Position numbers and translations under genes: made by a program. The notes under the pieces were generated by a model, which did not search any database, was not told the origin of the DNA, and was given only the letters and a program-made list of their open reading frames with translations. A stretch of DNA of 64,000 bases, from assembly GCF_029227915.1 (NCBI RefSeq), contig NC_079886.1, positions 28,498,501-28,562,500 of the forward strand, in the 5' to 3' direction. The DNA is from Hydractinia symbiolongicarpus. Lineage: Eukaryota; Cnidaria; Hydrozoa; Anthoathecata; Hydractiniidae. Below, in pieces: positions 1-11,423 of this stretch; the stretch's first letter is position 1; every line of letters begins with the position of its first letter.

Positions 1-57
1 ACTACAAGTCTTATGCGTTTTAGTGGTGGAAAAATGATTTAAAGAATCGTTCGGGAA

Positions 58-260
58 ATGAGTTTATTCCCTGCGTACTTTCTTTGTATACATTCGACTA
101 TACCGGCCGGTTCCGGGATTTAGGGTAAATCGCGGGTTTTCGTTTGCCGGAGATTAAACTCCTTTTATTCATCGTCTCATCAAAAATGAAATCCGTTTTC
201 AAAACTACAAGTCTTATGCGTTTTAGTGGTGGAAAAATGATTTAAAGAATCGTTCGGGAA
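58..260 (+). repeat. Exemplar monomer: CCGGCCGG subtype
   Basis: Diagnostic segments in order: TTCCCTGCGTAC, ATACCGGCCGGTTCCGGG, ATTTAGGGTAAATCGCGGG, CCGGAGATTAAAC, TTCATCGTCTC, TTTTCAAAAC, and a GGTGGAAAAATGATTT tail. It contains a perfect 10-bp palindrome, ACCGGCCGGT. It is frequent in F1 and in reverse form in R1 and R2, and rare in F2. Confidence 0.9.
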
Positions 261-463
261 ATGAGTTTACTCCCTGGGTACTTTCTTTGTATACATTCGA
301 CTATACCGGCCGGTTCCGGGATTTAGGGTAAATCGCGGGTTTTCGTTTGCCGGAGATTAAAATCCTTTTATTCATCGTCTCATCAAAAATGAAATCAGTT
401 TTCAAAACTACAAGTCTTATGCGTTTTAGTGGTGGAAAAATGATTTAAAGAATCGTTCGGGAA

Positions 464-666
464 ATGAGTTTACTCCCTGGGTACTTTCTTTGTATACTTT
501 TGACTATACGGGCCGAGTCCGGGATTTACGGGAAATCGCGGGTTTTCGTTTGCCGGCGATTAAACTCCTTTTATTCAGCGTCTCATCAAAAATGAAATCG
601 TTTTTGAAAACTACAAGTCTTATGCGTTTTAGTGGTAAAAAATTAATTTAAAAAATCGTTCGGGAA
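464..666 (+). repeat. Exemplar monomer: TTTTGAC subtype
   Basis: It has TATACTTTTGACTATACGGG where other subtypes have TATACATTCGACTATACGGG, then CCGAGTCCGGGATTTACGGG and GAAATCGCGGG. The tail GGTAAAAAATTAATTT or GGTAAAAAAATAATTT follows. It lacks the TTCG needed for the CENP-B-like motif. Confidence 0.88.
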
Positions 667-869
667 ATGAGTTTACTCCCAGTTTACTTTCTTTCTATAC
701 ATTCGACTATACGGGCCGAGTCCGGGATATACGGAAAAGCGCGGGTTTTCGTTTGCCGGCGATTAAACTCCTTTTATTCAGCGTCTCATCAAAAATGAAA
801 TCAGTTTTGAAAACTACAAGTCTCATGCGTTTTAGTGGTAAAAAAATAATTTAAAGAATCGTTCGGGAA
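667..869 (+). repeat. Exemplar monomer: AAGCGCGGG subtype
   Basis: Diagnostic segments: CCGAGTCCGGGATATACGG, AAAGCGCGGG and AATCAGTTTTGAAAAC. It often follows the GGTAAAAAATTAATTT tail and opens CCCAGTTTAC or CCCTGGGTAC. It is present in all five blocks. Confidence 0.88.
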
Positions 870-1072
870 ATGAGTTTAATCCCTGGGTACTTTCTTTGTA
901 TACTTTTGACTATAAGGGCCGAGTCCGGGATTTACGGGAAATCGCGGGTTTTCGTTTGCCGGCGATTAAACTCCTTTTATTCAGCGTCTCATCAAAAATG
1001 AAATCATTTTTGAAAACTACAAGTCTCATGCGTCTTAGTGGTAAAAAAATAATATAAAAAATCGTTCGGGAA

Positions 1073-1275
1073 ATGAGTTTACTCCCAGTTTACTTTCTTT
1101 CTATACATTCGACTATGCGGGTCAAGCCCGGGATTTACGGGAACTCCCGGGTTTTCGTTTGACGGTGATTAAACTCCTTTTATTCAGCGTCTCATCACAA
1201 ATGAAATCAGTTTTGAAAACTACAAGTCTCATGCGTTTTAGTGGTGAAAAAATAATTTAAAGAATCGTTCGGGAA
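1073..1275 (+). repeat. Exemplar monomer: ACTCCCGGG hairpin subtype
   Basis: Diagnostic segments: CCCAGTTTAC, GGGTCAAGCCCGGGATTTAC, GGGAACTCCCGGG. Positions 1127-1133 (CCCGGGA) and 1145-1151 (TCCCGGG) are exact reverse complements with an 11-base loop, so a transcript or single strand could form a GC stem. The subtype is common in all blocks. Confidence 0.9.
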
Positions 1276-4200
1276 ATGAGTTTAATCCCTGGGTACTTTC
1301 TTTGTATACTGTTGAATATACGGGCCGAGTCCGGGATTTACGGGAAATCGCGGGTTTTCCTTTGCCGGGGATTAAACTCCTTCTATTCAGCGTCTCATCA
1401 AAAATGAAATCATTTTTGAAAACTACAAGTCTCATGCGTCTTAGTGGTAAAAAAATAATATGAAAAATCGTTCGGGAAATGAGTTTACTCCCAGTTTACT
1501 TTCTTTCTATACATTCGACTATGCGGGTCAAGCCCGGGATTTACGGGAACTCCCGGGTTTTTGTTTGACGGCGATTAAACTTCTTTTATTCAGCGTCTCA
1601 TCACAAATGAAATCATTTTTGAAAACTACAAGTCTCATGCGTTTTAGTGGTGAAAAAATAATTTAAAAAATCGTTCGGGAAATGAGTTTACTCCCTGGGT
1701 ACTTTCTTTGTATACATTCGACTTTACGGGCCAAGCCCGGGATTTACGGGAAATCGCGGGTTTTCGTTTGCCGGCGATTAAACTTCTTTTATCCAGCGTC
1801 TCATCAAAAATGAAATCATTTTTGAAAACTACAAGACTCATGCGTTTTAGTGGTGAAAATATAATTTAAAGAATCGTTCGGGAAATGAGTTTATTCCCTG
1901 CGTACTTTCTTTGTATACATTCGACTATGCGGGTCAAGCCCGGGATTTACGGGAAAGCGCGGGTTTTCGTTTGCCGGCGATTAAACTCCTTTTATTCAGC
2001 GTCTCATCAAAAATGAAATCAGTTTTGAAAACTACAAGTCTCATGCGTTTTAGTGGTGAAAAAATAATTTAAAAAATCGTTCGGGAAATGAGTTTACTCC
2101 CTGGGTACTTTCTTTGTATACATTCGACTTTACGGGCCAAGCCCGGGATTTACAGGAAATCGCGGGTTTTCGTTTGCCGGCGATTAAACTTCTTTTATTC
2201 AGCGTCTCATCAAAAATGAAATCATTTTTGAAAACTACAAGACTCATGCGTTTTAGTGGTGAAAATATAATTTAAATAATCGTTCTGGAAATGAGTTTAT
2301 TCCCTGCGTACTTTCTTTGTATACATTCGACTATACCGGCCGGTTCCGGGATTTAGGGTAAATCGCGGGTTTTCGTTTGCCGGAGATTAAACTCCTTTTA
2401 TTCATCGTCTCATCAAAAATGAAATCAGTTTTCAAAACTACAAGTCTTATGCGTTTTAGTGGTGGAAAAATGATTTAAAGAATCGTTCGGAAAATGAGTT
2501 TACTCCCTGGGTACTTTCTTTGTATACATTCGACTATACCGGCCGGTTCCGAGATTTAGGGTAAATCGCGGGTTTTCGTTTGCCGGAGATTAAACTCCTT
2601 TTATTCATCGTCTCATCAAAAATGAAATCAGTTTTCAAAACTACAAGTCTTATGCGTTTTAGTGGTGGAAAAATGATTTAAAGAATCGTTCGGGAAATGA
2701 GTTTACTCCCTGGGTACTTTCTTTGTATACATTCGACTATACCGGCCGGTTCCGGGATTTAGGGTAAATCGCGGGTTGTCGTTTGCCGGAGATTAAACTC
2801 CTTTTATTCATCGTCTCATCAAAAATGAAATCAGTTTTCAAAACTACAAGTCTTATGCGTTTTAGTGGTGGAAAAATGATTTAAAGAATCGTTCGGGAAA
2901 TGAGTTTACTCCCTGGGTACTTTCTTTGTATACTTTTGACTATACGGGCCGAGTCCGGGATTTACGGGAAATCGCGGGTTTTCGTTTGCCGGCGATTAAA
3001 GTCCTTTTATTCAGCGTCTCATCAAAAATGAAATCGTTTTTGAAAACTACAAGTCTTATGCGTTTTAGTGGTAAAAAATTAATTTAAAAAATCGTTCGGG
3101 AAATGAGTTTACTTCCAGTTTACTTTCTTTCTATGCATTCGACTATACGGGCCGAGTCCGGGATATACGGGAAAGCGCGGGTTTTCGTTTGCCGGCGATT
3201 AAACTCCTTTTATTCAGCGTCTCATCAAAAATGAAATCAGTTTTGAAAACTACAAGTCTCATGCGTTTTAGTGGTGAAAAAATAATTTGAAGAATCGTTC
3301 GGGAAATAAGTTTAATCCCTGGGTACTTTCTTTGTATACTTTTGACTATACGGGCCGAGTCCGGGATTTACGGGAAATCGCGGGTTTTCGTTTGCCGGCG
3401 ATTAAACTCCTTTTAATCAGCGTCTCATCAAAAATGAAATCATTTTTGAAAACTACAAGTCTCATGCGTCTTAGTGGTAAAAAAATAATATAAAAAATCG
3501 TTCGGGAAATGAGTTTACTCCCAGTTTACTTTCTTTCTATACATTCGACTATGCGGGTCAAGCCCGGGATTTACGGGAACTCCCGGGTTTTCGTTTGACG
3601 GCGATTAAACTCCTTTTATTCTGCGTCTCATCACAAATGAAATCATTTTTGAAAACTACAAGTCTCATGCGTTTTAGTGGTGAAAAAATAATTTAAAAAA
3701 TCGTTCGGGAAATGAGTTTACTCCCTGGGTACTTTCTTTGTATACATTCGACTTTACGGGCCAAGCCCGGGATTTACGGAAATCGCGGGTTTTCGTTTGC
3801 CGGCGATTAAACTCCTTTTATTCAGCGTCTCATCAAAAATGAAATCGTTTTTGAAAACTACAAGTCTTATGCGTTTTAGTGGTAAAAAATTAATTTAAAA
3901 AATCGTTCGGGAAATGAGTTTACTCCCAGTTTACTTTCTTTCTATACATTCGACTATACGGGCCGAGTCCGGGATATACGGGAAAGCGCGGGTTTTCGTT
4001 TGCCGGCGATTAAACTCCTTTTATTCAGCGTCTCATCAAAAATGAAATCAGTTTTGAAAACTACAAGTCTCATGCGTTTTAGTGGTGAAAAAATAATTTA
4101 AAGAATCGTTCGGGAAATGAGTTTAATCCCTGGGTACTTTCTTTGTATACTTTTGACTATACGGGCCGAGTCCGGGATTTACGGGAAATCGCGGGTTTTC

Positions 4201-4726
4201 GTTTGCCGGCGATTAAACTCCTTCTATTCAGCGTCTCATCAAAAATGAAATCATTTTTGAAAACTACAAGTCTCATGCGTCTTAGTGGTAAAAAAATAAT
4301 ATGAAAAATCGTTCCGGAAATGAGTTTACTCCCAGTTTACTTTTTTTCTTTACATTCGACTATGCGGGTCAAGCCCGGGATTTACGGGAACTCTCGGGTT
4401 TTCGTTTGACGGCGATTAAACTCCTTTTATTCAGCGTCTCATCACAAATGAAATCATTTTTGAAAACTACAAGTCTCATGCGTTTTAGTGGTGAAAAAAT
4501 AATTTAAAAAATCGTTCGGGAAATGAGTTTACTCCCTGGGTACTTTCTTTGTATACATTCGACTTTACGGGCCAAGCCCGGGATTTACGGGAAATCGCGG
4601 GTTTTCGTTTGCCGGCGATTAAACTTCTTTTATTCAGCGTCTCATCAAAAATGAAATCATTTTTGAAAACTACAAGACTCATGCGTTTTAGTGGTGAAAA
4701 TATAATTTAAAGAATCGTTCGGGAAA

Positions 4727-6620
4727 TGAGTTTATTCCCTGCGTACTTTCTTTGTATACATTCGACTATACCGGCCGGTTCCGGGATTTAGGGTAAATCG
4801 CGGGTTTTCGTTTGCCGGAGATTAAACTCCTTTTATTCATCGTCTCATCAAAAATGAAATCCGTTTTCAAAACTACAAGTCTTATGCGTTTTAGTGGTGG
4901 AAAAATGATTTAAAGAATCGTTCGGGAAATGAGTTTACTCCCTGGGTACTTTCTTTGTATACATTCGACTATACCGGCCGGTTCCGGGATTTAGGGTAAA
5001 TCGCGGGTTTTCGTTTGCCGGAGATTAAAATCCTTTTATTCATCGTCTCATCAAAAATGAAATCAGTTTTCAAAACTACAAGTCTTATGCGTTTTAGTGG
5101 TGGAAAAATGATTTAAAGAATCGTTCGGGAAATGAGTTTACTCCCTGGGTACTTTCTTTGTATACTTTTGACTATACGGGCCGAGTCCGGGATTTACGGG
5201 AAATCGCGGGTTTTCGTTTGCCGGCGATTAAACTCCTTTTATTCAGCGTCTCATCAAAAATGAAATCGTTTTTGAAAACTACAAGTCTTATGCGTTTTAG
5301 TGGTAAAAAATTAATTTAAAAAATCGTTCGGGAAATGAGTTTACTCCCAGTTTACTTTCTTTCTATACATTCGACTATACGGGCCGAGTCCGGGATATAC
5401 GGAAAAGCGCGGGTTTTCGTTTGCCGGCGATTAAACTCCTTTTATTCAGCGTCTCATCAAAAATGAAATCAGTTTTGAAAACTACAAGTCTCATGCGTTT
5501 TAGTGGTAAAAAAATAATTTAAAGAATCGTTCGGGAAATGAGTTTAATCCCTGGGTACTTTCTTTGTATACTTTTGACTATACGGGCCGAGTCCGGGATT
5601 TACGGGAAGTCGCGGGTTTTCGTTTGCCGGCGATTAAACTCCTTTTATTCAGCGTCTCATCAAAAATGAAATCATTTTTGAAAACTACAAGTCTCATGCG
5701 TCTTAGTGGTAAAAAAATAATATAAAAAATCGTTCGGGAAATGAGTTTACTCCCAGTTTACTTTCTTTCTATACATTCGACTATGCGGGTCAAGCCCGGG
5801 ATTTACGGGAACTCCCGGGTTTTCGTTTGACGGTGATTAAACTCCTTTTATTCAGCGTCTCATCACAAATGAAATCAGTTTCGAAAACTACAAGTCTCAT
5901 GCGTTTTAGTGGTGAAAAAATAATTTAAAGAATCGTTCGGGAAATGAGTTTAATCCCTGGGTACTTTCTTTGTATACTGTTGAATATACGGGCCGAGTCC
6001 GGGATTTACGGGAAATCGCGGGTTTTCCTTTGCCGGGGATTAAACTCCTTCTATTCAGCGTCTCATCAAAAATGAAATCATTTTTGAAAACTACAAGTCT
6101 CATGCGTCTTAGTGGTAAAAAAATAATATGAAAAATCGTTCGGGAAATGAGTTTACTCCCAGTTTACTTTCTTTCTATACATTCGACTATGCGGGTCAAG
6201 CCCGGGATTTACGGGAACTCCCGGGTTTTTGTTTGACGGCGATTAAACTTCTTTTATTCAGCGTCTCATCACAAATGAAATCATTTTTGAAAACTACAAG
6301 TCTCATGCGTTTTAGTGGTGAAAAAATAATTTAAAAAATCGTTCGGGAAATGAGTTTACTCCCTGGGTACTTTCTTTGTATACATTCGACTTTACGGGCC
6401 AAGCCCGGGATTTACGGGAAATCGCGGGTTTTCGTTTGCCGGCGATTAAACTTCTTTTATCCAGCGTCTCATCAAAAATGAAATCATTTTTGAAAACTAC
6501 AAGACTCATGCGTTTTAGTGGTGAAAATATAATTTAAAGAATCGTTCGGGAAATGAGTTTATTCCCTGCGTACTTTCTTTGTATACATTCGACTATGCGG
6601 GTCAAGCCCGGGATTTACGG
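4727..6620 (+). repeat. 23-monomer higher-order repeat, copy 2 (partial)
   Basis: This follows copy 1 position for position, for example 5906 with 1238 and 6553 with 1885. At about 6620 it carries the GGGAACTCCCGGG form where copy 1 at about 1955 has GGGAAAGCGCGGG. From there it matches copy 1 at about 3550 instead (offset 3044 at the TTCGACTTTACGGG variant), so about eight monomers of the unit are skipped. This looks like an internal deletion by out-of-register exchange. Confidence 0.8.
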
Positions 6621-7060
6621 GAACTCCCGGGTTTTCGTTTGACGGCGATTAAACTCCTTTTATTCAGCGTCTCATCACAAATGAAATCATTTTTGAAAAC
6701 TACAAGTCTCATGCGTTTTAGTGGTGAAAAAATAATTTAAAAAATCGTTCGGGAAATGAGTTTACTCCCTGGGTACTTTCTTTGTATACATTCGACTTTA
6801 CGGGCCAAGCCCGGGATTTACGGGAAATCGCGGGTTTTCGTTTGCCGGCGATTAAACTCCTTTTATTCAGCGTCTCATCAAAAATGAAATCGTTTTTGAA
6901 AACTACAAGTCTTATGCGTTTTAGTGGTAAAAAATTAATTTAAAAAATTGTTCGGGAAATGAGTTTACTCCCAGTTTACTTTCTTTCTATACATTCGACT
7001 ATACGGGCCGAGTCCGGGATATACGGGAAAGCGCGGGTTTTCGTTTGCCGGCGATTAAAC
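6621..7060 (+). repeat. Resumed segment of the 23-mer unit
   Basis: Two to three monomers match copy 1 at about 3570-4010, including the ATTCGACTTTACGGG variant at 6795 (copy 1 at 3751). At about 7060 the sequence switches from the TTCAGCGTCTC form to the TTCATCGTCTC form of CCGGCCGG-type monomers, which copy 1 does not do at the matching place. Confidence 0.65.
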
Positions 7061-7274
7061 TCCTTTTATTCATCGTCTCATCAAAAATGAAATCAGTTTT
7101 CAAAACTACAAGTCTTATGCGTTTTAGTGGTGGAAAAATGATTTAAAGAATCGTTCGGGAAATGAGTTTACTCCCTGGGTACTTTCTTTGTATACATTCG
7201 ACTATACCGGCCGGTTCCGGGATTTAGGGTAAATCGCGGGTTTTCGTTTGCCGGAGATTAAACACCTTTTATTC

Positions 7275-8898
7275 ATCGTCTCATCAAAAATGAAATCAGT
7301 TTTCAAAACTACAAGTCTTATGCGTTTTAGTGGTGGAAAAATGATTTAAAGAATCGTTCGGGAAATGAGTTTACTCCCTGGGTACTTTCTTTGTATACTT
7401 TTGACTATACGGGCCGAGTCCGGGATTTACGGGAAATCGCGGGTTTTCGTTTGCCGGCGATTAAACTCCTTTTATTCAGCGTCTCATCAAAAATGAAATC
7501 GTTTTTGAAAACTACAAGTCTTATGCGTTTTAGTGGTAAAAAATTAATTTAAAAAATCGTTCGGGAAATGAGTTTACTCCCAGTTTACTTTCTTTCTATA
7601 CATTCGACTATACGGGCCGAGTCCGGGATATACGGGAAAGCGCGGGTTTTCGTTTGCCGGCGATTAAACTCCTTTTATTCAGCGTCTCATCAAAAATGAA
7701 ATCAGTTTTGAAAACTACAAGTCTCATGCGTTTTAGTGGTAAAAAAATAATTTAAAGAATCGTTCGGGAAATGAGTTTAATCACTGGGTACTTTCTTTGT
7801 ATACTTTTGACTATACGGGCCGAGTCCGGGATTTACGGGAAATTGCGGGTTTTCGTTTGCCGGCGATTAAACTCCTTTTATTCAGCGTCTCATCAAAAAT
7901 GAAATCATTTTTGAAAACTACAAGTCTCATGCGTCTTAGTGGTAAAAAAATAATATAAAAAATCGTTCGGGAAATGAGTTTACTCCCAGTTTACTTTCTT
8001 TCTAAACATTCGACTATGCGGGTCAAGCTCGGGATTTACGGGAACTCCCGGGTTTTCGTTTGACGGTGATTAAACTCCTTTTATTCATCGTCTCATCAAA
8101 AATGAAATCAGTTTTCAAAACTACAAGTCTTATGCGTTTTAGTGGTGGAAAAATGATTTAAAGAATCGTTCGGGAAATGAGTTTACTCCCTGGGTACTTT
8201 CTTTGTATACTTTTGACTATACGGGCCGAGTCCGGGATTACCGGGAAATCGCGGGTTTTCGTTTGCCGGCGATTAAACTCCTTTTATTCAGCGTCTCATC
8301 AAAAATGAAATCGTTTTTGAAAACTACAAGTCTTTTGCGTTTTAGTGGTAAAAAATTAATTTAAAAAATCGTTCGGGAAATAAGTTTACTCCCAGTTTAC
8401 TTTCTTTCTATACATTCGACTATACGGGCCGAGTCCGGGATATACGGGAAAGCGCGGGTTTTCGTTTGCCGGCGATTAAACTCCTTTTATTCAGCGTCTC
8501 ATCAAAAATGAAATCAGTTTTGAAAACTACAAGTCTCATGCGTTTTAGTGGTAAAAAAATAATTTAAAGAATCGTTCGGGAAATGAGTTTAATCACTGGG
8601 TACTTTCCTTGTATACTTTTGACTATACGGGCCGAATCCGGGATTTGCGGGAAATCGCGGGTTTTCGTTTGCCGGCGATTAAACTCCTTTTATTCAGCGT
8701 CTCATCAAAAATGAAATCATTTTTGAAAACTACAAGTCTCATGCGTCTTAGTGGTAAAAAAATAATATAAAAAATCGTTCGGGAAATGAGTTTACTCCCA
8801 GTTTACTTTCTTTCTATACATTCGACTATGCGGGTCAAGCCCGGGATTTACGGGAACTCCCGGGTTTTCGTTTGACGGTGATTAAACTCCTTTTATTC
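7275..8898 (+). repeat. 4-monomer higher-order repeat, two copies (812 bp spacing)
   Basis: The GGTGGAAAAATGATTT tail followed by a TTTTGAC-type monomer occurs at 7332 and 8144, 812 bp apart. The AATCACTGGG variant recurs at about 7781 and 8593 at the same spacing. Each copy holds four different subtypes. Edges are approximate. Confidence 0.7.
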
Positions 8899-10037
8899 AG
8901 CGTCTCATCACAAATGAAATCATTTTTGAAAACTACAAGTCTCATGCGTTTTAGTGGTGAAAAAATAATTTAAAAAATAGTTCGGCAAATGAGTTTACTC
9001 CCTGGGTACTTTCTTTGTATACTTTTGACTATACGGGCCGAGTCCGGGATTTACGGGAAATCGCGGGTTTTCGTTTGCCGGCAATTAAACTCCTTTTATT
9101 CAGCGTCTCATCAAAAATGAAATCGTTTTTGAAAACTACAAGTCTCATGCGTCTTAGTGGTAAAAAAATAATTTAAAAAATCGTTCGGGAATCGAGTTTA
9201 CTCCCTGGGTACTTTCTTTGTATACTTTTGACTATACGGGTCGAGTCCGGGATTTACGGGAAATCGCGGGTTTTCGTTTGCCGGCGATTAAACTCCTTTT
9301 ATTCAGCGTCTCATCAAAAATGAAATCATTTTTGAAAACTACAAGTCTCATGCGTCTTAGTGGTAAAAAAATAATTTAAAAAATCGTTCGGGAAATGAGT
9401 TTACTCCCTGGGTACTTTCTTTCTATACATTCGACTATACGGGTCAAGCCCAGGATTTACGGGAACTCCCGGGTTTTCGTTTTCCGGCGATTAAACTCTT
9501 TTTATTCAGCGTCTCATCAAAAATGAAATCAGTTTTCAAAACTACAAGTCTTATGCGTTTTAGTGGTGGAAAAATGATTTAAAGAATCGTTCGGGAAATG
9601 AGTTTAGTCCCTGGGTACTTTCTTTGTATACTTTTGACTATACGGGCCGAGTCCGGGATTTACGGGAAATCGCGGGTTTTCGTTTGCCGGCGATTAAACT
9701 CCTTTTATTCAGCGTCTGATCAAAAATGAAATCATATTTGAAAACTACAAGTCTCATGCATCTTAGTGGTAAAAAAATAATTTAAAAAATCGTTCGGGAA
9801 ATGAGTTTACTCCCTGGGTACTTTCTTTGTATACATTCGACTATACGGGCCAAGCCCGGGATTTACAGGAAATCGCGTGTTTTCGTTTGCCGGCGATTAA
9901 ACTCCTTTAATTCAGCGTCTCATCAAAAATGAAATCATATTTGAAAACTACAAGTCTCATGCGTCTTAGTGGTAAAAAAATAATTTAAAAAATCGTTCGG
10001 GAAATGAGTTTACTCCCTGGGTACTTTCTTTGTATAC

Positions 10038-10053
10038 ATTCGACTATACGGGC
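10038..10053 (+). other. CENP-B-box-like motif, spacing one base short (exemplar)
   Basis: ATTCGACTATACGGGC matches the CENP-B box core pattern NTTCG-NNNN-A-NN-CGGG-N at all essential bases except that three bases, not four, separate TTCG from A. The motif recurs in every monomer of the ATTCGACTATACGGG kinds on either strand and is absent from TTTTGAC monomers. Known CENP-B binding depends on spacing, so binding is not claimed. Confidence 0.35.
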
Positions 10054-10125
10054 CAAGCCCGGGATTTACGGGAAATCGCGGGTTTTCGTTTGCCGGCGAT
10101 TAAACTTCTTTTATTCAGCGTCTCA

Positions 10126-10147
10126 TCAAAAATGAAATCATTTTTGA
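10126..10147 (+). other. 10-bp perfect dyad in monomer (exemplar)
   Basis: TCAAAAATGA (10126-10135), AA, TCATTTTTGA (10138-10147): two exact reverse-complement arms with a 2-bp spacer. Subtypes with CAG, CGT or CATAT in the right arm have a single mismatch. Such a dyad is the form expected of a site for a symmetric dimeric protein, or of a hairpin, but no function is shown here. Confidence 0.6.
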
Positions 10148-11220
10148 AAACTACAACACTCATGCGTTTTAGTGGTGAAAATATAATTTAAAGAATCGTT
10201 CGGGAAATGAGTTTATTCCCTGCGTACTTTCTTTGTATACATTTGACTATACCGGCCGGTTCCGGGATTTAGGGTAAATCGCGGGTTTTCGTTTGCCGGA
10301 GATTAAACTCCTTTTATTCATCGTCTCATCAAAAATGAAATCAGTTTTGAAAACTACAAGTCTTATGCGTTTTAGTGGTGGAAAAATGATTTAAAGAATC
10401 GTTCGGGAAATGAGTTTACTCCCTGGCTACTTTCTTTGTATACATTCGACTATACGGGCCAAGCCCGGGATTTACGGTAAATCGCGGGTTTTCGTTTGCC
10501 GGCGATTAAACTTCTTTTATTCAGCGTCTCATCAAAAATGAAATCATTTTTGAAAACTACAACACTCATGCGTTTTAGTGGTGAAAATATAATTTAAAGA
10601 ATCGTTCGGGAAATGAGTTTAATCACTGGGTACTTTCTTTGTATACTTTTGACTATACGGGCCGAGTCCGGGATTTACGGGAAATCGCGGGTTTTCGTTT
10701 GCCGGCGATTAAACTCCTTTTATTCAGCGTCTCATCAAAAATGAAATCATTTTTGAAAACTACAAGTCTCATGCGTCTTAGTGGTAAAAAAATAATATAA
10801 AAAATCGTTCGGGAAATGAGTTTACTCCCAGTTTACTTTCTTTCTATACATTCGACTATGCGGGTCAAGCCCGGGATTTACGGGAACTCCCGGGTTTTCG
10901 TTTGACGGTGATTAAACTCCTTTTATTCAGCGTCTCATCACAAATGAAATCATTTTTGAAAACTACAAGTCTCATGCGTTTTAGTGGTGAAAAAATAATT
11001 TAAAAAATAGTTCGGAAAATGAGTTTACTCCCTGGGTACTTTCTTTGTATGCATTCGACTATACGGGCCGAGTCCGGGATATACGGGAAAGCGCGGGTTT
11101 TCGTTTGCAGGCGATTAAACTCCTTTTATTCAGCGTCTCATCAAAAATGAAATCAGTTTTGAAAACTACAAGTCTCATGCGTTTTAGTGGTGAAAAATAA
11201 TTTAAAGAATCGTTCGGGAA

Positions 11221-11423
11221 ATGAGTTTACTCCCTGCGTACTTTCTTTGTATACTTTTGACTATACGGGCCGAGTCTGGGATTTACGTGAAATCGCGGGT
11301 TTTCGTTTGCCGGAGATTAAACTCCTTTTATTCAGCGTCTCATCAAGAATGAAATCGTTTTTGCAATTTACAAGTCTTATGCGTTTTAGTGGTAAAAAAT
11401 TAATTTAAAAAATCGTTCGGGAA
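11221..11423 (+). repeat. Exemplar monomer: GAGTCTGGG subtype
   Basis: Diagnostic segments: CCCTGCGTAC, CCGAGTCTGGGATTTACG, CCGGAGATTAAAC, CATCAAGAATGAAATCG, and the tail GGTAAAAAATTAATTT. It is preceded by the one-base-shorter GGTGAAAAATAATTT tail. This copy has an unusual GCAATTTACAAG in place of GAAAACTACAAG. The reverse counterpart near 24571 has the related AAATTTC. Confidence 0.87.

Larger units (their letters stand above)
58..4726 (+). repeat. 23-monomer higher-order repeat, copy 1
   Basis: The phase mark at 58 opens a CCGGCCGG-type monomer preceded by the window edge. The same monomer with the same followers restarts at 4727, exactly 4669 bp later (23 x 203). Inside the unit, subtypes alternate in runs of about four to eight monomers. 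For example, the GGTAAAAAATTAATTT tail recurs near 640, 3090 and 3890, showing smaller internal repeats. Confidence 0.85.
10004..10206 (+). repeat. Exemplar monomer: CCAAGCCCGGG subtype
   Basis: Diagnostic segments: CCCTGGGTAC, ATTCGACTATACGGGCCAAG, GAAATCGCGGG and AAACTTCTTTTATTCAGCG. It carries the CENP-B-like motif and the perfect 10-bp dyad described separately. It contains 13 CpG dinucleotides in 203 bp. Confidence 0.9.

Noticed and set aside
130-150. TTTAGGG plant-type telomere motif in the CCGGCCGG subtype
   Set aside because: It occurs once per monomer, never in tandem. It is part of GATTTAGGGTAAATC, a variant of the usual GATTTACGGGAAATC, so it is coincidental.
1238-1435. Families of 61-75 codon open frames on both strands throughout the window
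   Set aside because: They are translations of the same 203 bp monomer in two frames. They overlap each other on opposite strands, and the frame is lost at each monomer because 203 is not divisible by three. No protein family is recognisable.
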